From Merdibacter sp965119685 (GTDB lineage: Bacteria > Bacillota_I > Bacilli_A > Erysipelotrichales > Erysipelotrichaceae), in NCBI GenBank assembly GCA_965119685.1, contig OZ221971.1, positions 2,046,001 through 2,110,000 of the forward strand: DNA of 64,000 bases, in the 5' to 3' direction. The notes beneath the pieces were generated by a model. That model was not told the origin of the DNA. It was given only the letters and a program-made list of their open reading frames with translations, and searched no databases. Position numbers and translations under genes: made by a program. Shown here piece by piece: positions 60,490-64,000 of this stretch; the stretch's first letter is position 1, and each line of letters begins with the position of its first letter.

Positions 60490-60963
60490 ATGTCAATTGA
60501 ACTTGTACGCGCGTATTTAAAGCAATTTGGAAGAGAGCAGGACATCATCGAGCTGGATGCGTCCAGCGCTACCGTGGAGCTGGCGGCACAGGCGCTTTCC
60601 ACAAGTCCGCAGCGGATTGCCAAATCGCTTTCTTTCATGGGAAAAGAACAGGCGATCGTCATCGTCTGTGCCGGAGACTGTAAAATCGACAATCATAAAT
60701 TCAAGGAAGCATTTCATGTGAAGGCACGGATGCTGAAACCGCAGGAGGTGGAGCGCTTTACCAATCATGCGATCGGCGGCGTCTGTCCTTTCGCTCTGCC
60801 AGAGACCACCATGATCTGCTTCGATGTTTCCCTGCGCCGCTTCGATTATTTCTTTCCGGCCTGCGGCAGCGCAAACTCCGCGATCCGTTTGAGCTGCGAA
60901 GAATTGCAGCAGCTGGTGCCAAGAGCGCAATGGGTAGATGTCTGCAAGCAAGAAAGTGAATAG
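60490..60963 (+). CDS. YbaK/EbsC-family aminoacyl-tRNA deacylase
   Basis: Trans-editing enzyme that hydrolyses mischarged aminoacyl-tRNA, typically Cys-tRNA-Pro. 157 aa. The family Lys lies in AKSLSFMG, with DNHKFKEAF, the GGVCPFALP loop and the closing CGSANSAIRLS stretch. AGAGGGG precedes the ATG. Which tRNA it edits (Pro or another) cannot be read from sequence. Stands alone. Confidence 0.9.
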   Translation: MSIELVRAYLKQFGREQDIIELDASSATVELAAQALSTSPQRIAKSLSFMGKEQAIVIVCAGDCKIDNHKFKEAFHVKARMLKPQEVERFTNHAIGGVCPFALPETTMICFDVSLRRFDYFFPACGSANSAIRLSCEELQQLVPRAQWVDVCKQESE

Positions 60964-61433
60964 GTGTCAGCGTGAAGCGATGTTGATTGCCGCCTTTGCG
61001 ACACAGTATTCCTGCGGTTACACACGAACGATAGATAGACGCAGGCATCCTCTGATTTATCGTTGAAAGAGCAAGCAAGGCTGACAATTTTCTTTGCTAT
61101 GAGCAACGGCATTGACCTTGAAACTTCACACAGCAATACAAGATAGCCGTCACAAACCTCCTTTATGAAAAGGAGCGCTGATTGCACGGCGTTTGGCAAA
61201 TTTGCAAAAGAGGCAGCGCATAAGCTTTTTTCGTGATGAACCAAACGCTTTTTGTTATGCAAAAGCAGAGAACCTCATTTCCCGCCGATAAGAAAGCCAA
61301 GCGTTTGAAATATGGATACGATGATCAGCAAGCGAAAAAAGATGACACCATGATCCTCAGCTATGAGCCGCCACAGGACATTCCCGGCTCTTGAAACAAT
61401 CCCTATCAACAGGGCGCAGCACACTTGAACAGT
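60964..61433. other. Gene-free gap
   Basis: No gene with a ribosome binding site. An open 52-codon plus-strand frame at 61236-61394 has protein-like composition but no start signal; it may be a remnant. Confidence 0.4.
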
Positions 61434-61464
61434 GAAAAAAAAGAACCCCAAGTTCTCGGATTCT
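61434..61464 (-). terminator. Terminator of the 67-aa gene
   Basis: A 7-bp stem (61442-61448 with 61458-61464) followed by seven T on the minus strand. Confidence 0.8.
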
Positions 61465-61466
61465 TC

Positions 61467-61670
61467 TCACGATTCCAGCTCAATGATTTTACGATGCCCC
61501 CGCTGGTTTCGTTTCAGCCATTTGCTGGCCGCTTGTTCATCCTTCAGTCGTACAATGATAGCGTTTGGACAAGAGGCGAGTATCCGCTGGATATCTGCGG
61601 TCGTGCCTCTTATCAGTCGAATTTCACGTCGCAGTTTAATTCCGTAAATGCTTTCTCGTCCGGGCTGCAT
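61467..61670 (-). CDS. Orphan 67-aa basic protein
   Basis: I recognise no family. Small, Arg/Lys-rich and apparently soluble: GIKLRREIRLIRGTTADIQ then a hydrophobic strand NAIIVRL and a basic end KWLKRNQRGHRK. It has everything a real gene needs: a promoter, GAGGAG seven bases before the ATG, and a terminator right after the stop. The frame is open further upstream but only the 61670 ATG has a binding site. Nucleic-acid binding is possible from the charge, but this is a guess. Confidence 0.65.
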   Translation of the reverse strand: MQPGRESIYGIKLRREIRLIRGTTADIQRILASCPNAIIVRLKDEQAASKWLKRNQRGHRKIIELES

Positions 61671-62161
61671 ACTATCACTCCTCACCTTTATTTTACCCCA
61701 TTCCAAGGCTTTTTACAAAGTGATTCTACACGTTTTTTCCGCTTTGTCCGACAGTATTCGAGCCTCTTTTTTTCAAGGACGATCATTTTGCCAAAATTGC
61801 TACATTTCCAAATGGACAGGTGCTATTTCCCCTTTTATCCGCAAAAAAGACAGGCGCATTCTCCTCATTTTTCACACCCCAAGCAGCGACGCGCTTTCCC
61901 CAAAAGGTTCTCTGTGAAAAGTAAACATTGCACACCCTTCCAATGCCGTCAACGACAACCAAACCATCCAAACAGTGGTACGCTCTTTCCTCTATTCATT
62001 TATTTTTACCAAACGAGACGCTCATGAACTATGCGCGGCAAGGGATCCCCTATTCCATCCATCCGCTGCGTTGATGTCCCCTTTCTCTCTGCCGGAGAAT
62101 CTCTGTGTGCCATCCTCTTTTTGCCAAAGCGATTATGGGATGATCCCTTTCTCCGCTTTAT
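61671..62161. other. Gene-free gap with promoter
   Basis: Besides the promoter at 61690-61718 I see nothing convincing; long plus-strand frames here have no ribosome binding site and unlikely composition. Confidence 0.45.
61690..61718 (-). promoter_or_regulatory. Promoter of the 67-aa gene
   Basis: TTGTAA (61713-61718), 17-bp spacer, TAAAAT (61690-61695) on the minus strand. Confidence 0.65.
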
Positions 62162-62593
62162 TTATTTTCTCGTATTGACGGCATAGGAGCCGTTAGCGCT
62201 GGCAACCACCTCACCTGCCTGATTGTAGGCGATGGCTCTGGTCATGATCATGCGGCTGCCGATGTGGTCGCAGAATGCTTCTACCTCTAGCCGCTCGTAT
62301 GCTTGAGTGCCCTTGACAAAATTGACCGCTAAGGAAATCGTCGGCGTAAAGGCCGCCTGCGAGAACGCATAGGCTGCTCCTCCCATCGCAACATCCAATA
62401 TAGCGGATAAAATTCCTCCATGCGTATGTCCGGCGGGATTCATCTCCCAAGGCGCCAGCGTAAAGCAATACACGATACGGCGGCGCTCCTCCTGCGCCTT
62501 CACAAACCGCATTTGCAGCATGGCGTTGATCGTTCCCTCCTGTTGTACGCGGCTGTCCACAAAATGACGGATGCGCGCTTGATACGTCTGCAT
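62162..62593 (-). CDS. Hotdog-fold thioesterase (PaaI type)
   Basis: Acyl-CoA or aryl-CoA thioesterase of 143 aa. The hotdog signature NPAGHTHGGILSAILDVAMG (residue ~55, catalytic Asp in LDVAMG) and the second strand pair SLAVNFVKGTQAYERL are clear. No operon partner and no clear substrate; a housekeeping or detoxifying role is likely. Confidence 0.85.
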   Translation of the reverse strand: MQTYQARIRHFVDSRVQQEGTINAMLQMRFVKAQEERRRIVYCFTLAPWEMNPAGHTHGGILSAILDVAMGGAAYAFSQAAFTPTISLAVNFVKGTQAYERLEVEAFCDHIGSRMIMTRAIAYNQAGEVVASANGSYAVNTRK

Positions 62594-62700
62594 CGCTCTC
62601 TCCCCTTTCCTTACGTTTTCTCCATTCTACCTGTTTTGCCTGCACAGCGCAAGCCCAAAGAGAACCGCCGGTTCCCGCATTTCCCCAAAGGAAGAAAGCG

Positions 62701-62709
62701 TGCTATAAT
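62701..62709 (+). promoter_or_regulatory. Extended -10 promoter of the dGTPase gene
   Basis: TGCTATAAT, 27 bp before the start codon; no good -35 box. Confidence 0.6.
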
Positions 62710-62735
62710 GTTGACAGGAAAACGGAGGAAATTTC

Positions 62736-64000
62736 ATGAGCAGATTTCAATGGAGCCATCTGATCAGCGATCGGCGAATCCCTGAATATCATAAACCGAA
62801 AACGCCTAATCTTTCCGCTCTGCGCAGCGAGGTGGAAAGCGACTACTACCGCATCATCAACAGCGCTTCATTTCGCCGCTTACAGGATAAGACGCAGGTG
62901 TTCCCGCTCGACCGCAGCGATTTTGTGCGGACGCGTCTCACCCACTCGCTGGAAGTGTCGGCCATCGCCAAGTTCATCGGCAAGCAGGTATGTACGCAGA
63001 TCGTCGAGCAAAAGCTGGAAGCAAAAGCGATCAACACCCACGACATCATCGAGACGCTGGCCTGCGCGGCATTGCTGCATGACATCGGCAACCCGCCCTT
63101 CGGTCATTTCGGCGAAAGCGCGATTCAAAACTGGTTTGCCACAAATTTAAAGCAAATTCCTTATGATGAAAATGAGACGCTTTATGATGTGTTAAACGAG
63201 CAGCAACGAAGCGACTTATGCTTTTATGAGGGCAATGCGCAGTCGCTGCGCATCATCACAAGGCTGCATCGGCTCAATGGGAAAAACGGCATGCATCTCA
63301 CCAGCGGCGTGATGGACACGATACTCAAATATCCATGCAGCTCCCTGCAAAAGCGCCAAGAGCTTGCCAAGGCTAAACATGAGCGCTCACTGCTGCGCAA
63401 AAAACACAGCTATTTTTACAGCGAGGCAAAGATCTATCGCCAGATTAAAGAAAATACGGGCACGGCCGATCACCGTCATCCGCTCACCTTCATCCTTGAA
63501 GCTGCCGATGATCTCGCCTATACCTTTTCCGATCTGGAGGACGGCTACAACAAGGGCTTATACAGTTATGCCCAGCTGTTGGAGCAGTTGGATACATGCG
63601 GGGATGATAACGGCCGTAAGCGGTTAGAAAATCTGCTTGCCAAATATCAAGAGGAAAAGAAGGCGATGAACGACAAAGATAAGGAAACGGTCATCGATCC
63701 TCACCGCCTCGCCGTTTTCAGCTGGCTGACCGCCAAGCAGCTCTATTGTATCTCTGAGGTCAGCAAGGCGTTTATCGCCCATTATGAGGAAATCATGCAG
63801 GGACGCTTTGAAAAAGAACTGCTTGCCGTATGCAGTGAGGCAAAGGTCATCGATCAGCTGAAAAATTTTGCCTTTGATCGTGTCTATCAGACGCGCTCGA
63901 TTCTCAAGTTAGAGTTAATGGGCAATGAGGTCATCTCGTTTTTGCTGGAGCGCTTCGTGGATGCACTGTTAGGCTTTGACAGTGATCGTCAAACGCAAAA
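62736..64000 (+). CDS. dgt: Deoxyguanosinetriphosphate triphosphohydrolase (partial)
   Basis: HD-domain enzyme that splits dGTP into deoxyguanosine and triphosphate. The frame is open from the ATG at 62736 (GGAGG upstream) to the window end, so the C-terminus is missing; 421 codons are visible. Family motifs: FRRLQDKTQVFPL, RTRLTHSLEVSAIAK (metal His), HD in LLHDIGNPPFGHFGE and later EAADDLAYTFSDLEDG. The dGTPase-type length and these motifs favour Dgt over other HD hydrolases. Confidence 0.93.
   Translation, partial: MSRFQWSHLISDRRIPEYHKPKTPNLSALRSEVESDYYRIINSASFRRLQDKTQVFPLDRSDFVRTRLTHSLEVSAIAKFIGKQVCTQIVEQKLEAKAINTHDIIETLACAALLHDIGNPPFGHFGESAIQNWFATNLKQIPYDENETLYDVLNEQQRSDLCFYEGNAQSLRIITRLHRLNGKNGMHLTSGVMDTILKYPCSSLQKRQELAKAKHERSLLRKKHSYFYSEAKIYRQIKENTGTADHRHPLTFILEAADDLAYTFSDLEDGYNKGLYSYAQLLEQLDTCGDDNGRKRLENLLAKYQEEKKAMNDKDKETVIDPHRLAVFSWLTAKQLYCISEVSKAFIAHYEEIMQGRFEKELLAVCSEAKVIDQLKNFAFDRVYQTRSILKLELMGNEVISFLLERFVDALLGFDSDRQTQ

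Noticed and set aside
61236..61394. 52-codon plus-strand frame with protein-like sequence
   Set aside because: Composition is plausible but there is no ribosome binding site or promoter; at most a remnant.
61425..62027. 200-codon plus-strand frame
   Set aside because: Overlaps the well-signalled 67-aa gene on the other strand, is unusually rich in F, S and H, and has no ribosome binding site.
1..64000. CRISPR arrays and rRNA genes
   Set aside because: I looked for regularly spaced short repeats and conserved rRNA stretches and saw none; the repeats present come in pairs only.

Overview
The window is a chromosomal segment of a low-G+C-lineage Gram-positive (Firmicutes) with roughly balanced base composition. 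The evidence is a spoIIAA-spoIIAB-sigF operon, gpsB beside a class B RNase P RNA, a T-box leader, recU-pbp1A, rodZ-pgsA-cinA-recA, ypmB-dnaD-nth and a yqeG-yqeH-yhbY-nadD/yqeK-rsfS-yqeM block. The NadD-YqeK fusion and a VanG/VanT-like cell-wall cluster point to the Erysipelotrichia (relatives of Clostridium innocuum). That placement is inference.

Layout. 0.5-3.1 kb: the forespore sigma-F operon with an unknown gene behind it. 3.1-8.5 kb: an AT-rich insertion between spoIIAA and its usual neighbour dacF. It is bounded by 86-bp direct repeats that each carry the dacF 3' end and terminator, and it holds only a frame-broken tyrosine integrase and one large surface protein. 8.5-15.9 kb: dacF, an RluA-type pseudouridine synthase, a nuclease-helicase fusion, a HAD phosphatase and a sirtuin. 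16.8-19.7 kb: the methionine importer metNIQ behind a T-box. 20-25 kb: a cut-down amidohydrolase, an alpha/beta hydrolase and NAD salvage (pncA-pncB). 25-38.8 kb: core genome-maintenance and ribosome-assembly blocks, mostly in the conserved Bacillus order, with rnpB.

39-49.4 kb: polysaccharide deacetylase, FAD dehydrogenase, then a tight operon murF - VanG-like ligase - VanT-type racemase - VanT-like membrane protein, followed upstream by a Na/Pi transporter, a candidate small RNA and a VanZ-family gene. This looks like a D-Ala-D-Ser peptidoglycan (intrinsic glycopeptide resistance) locus in which the serine racemase is split into two genes. 49.6-53.1 kb: vitamin B6 salvage (MocR regulator, ECF S component, kinase) with shared promoter motifs. 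53.3-64 kb: tRNA-Ala, a flavo-diiron protein, a MarR-controlled heterodimeric ABC exporter, YbaK, a thioesterase, a 67-aa orphan and the start of a dGTPase that runs off the end.

The most notable items are the minimal integrative element in the dacF-spoIIA junction, the split-VanT D-Ser cluster, two copies of a ~200-bp inverted-repeat element, a MocR regulator whose PLP lysine is arginine, and a candidate small RNA next to vanZ. No CRISPR array or rRNA was seen. Most genes run on the minus strand in closely spaced operons with overlapping stops and starts.
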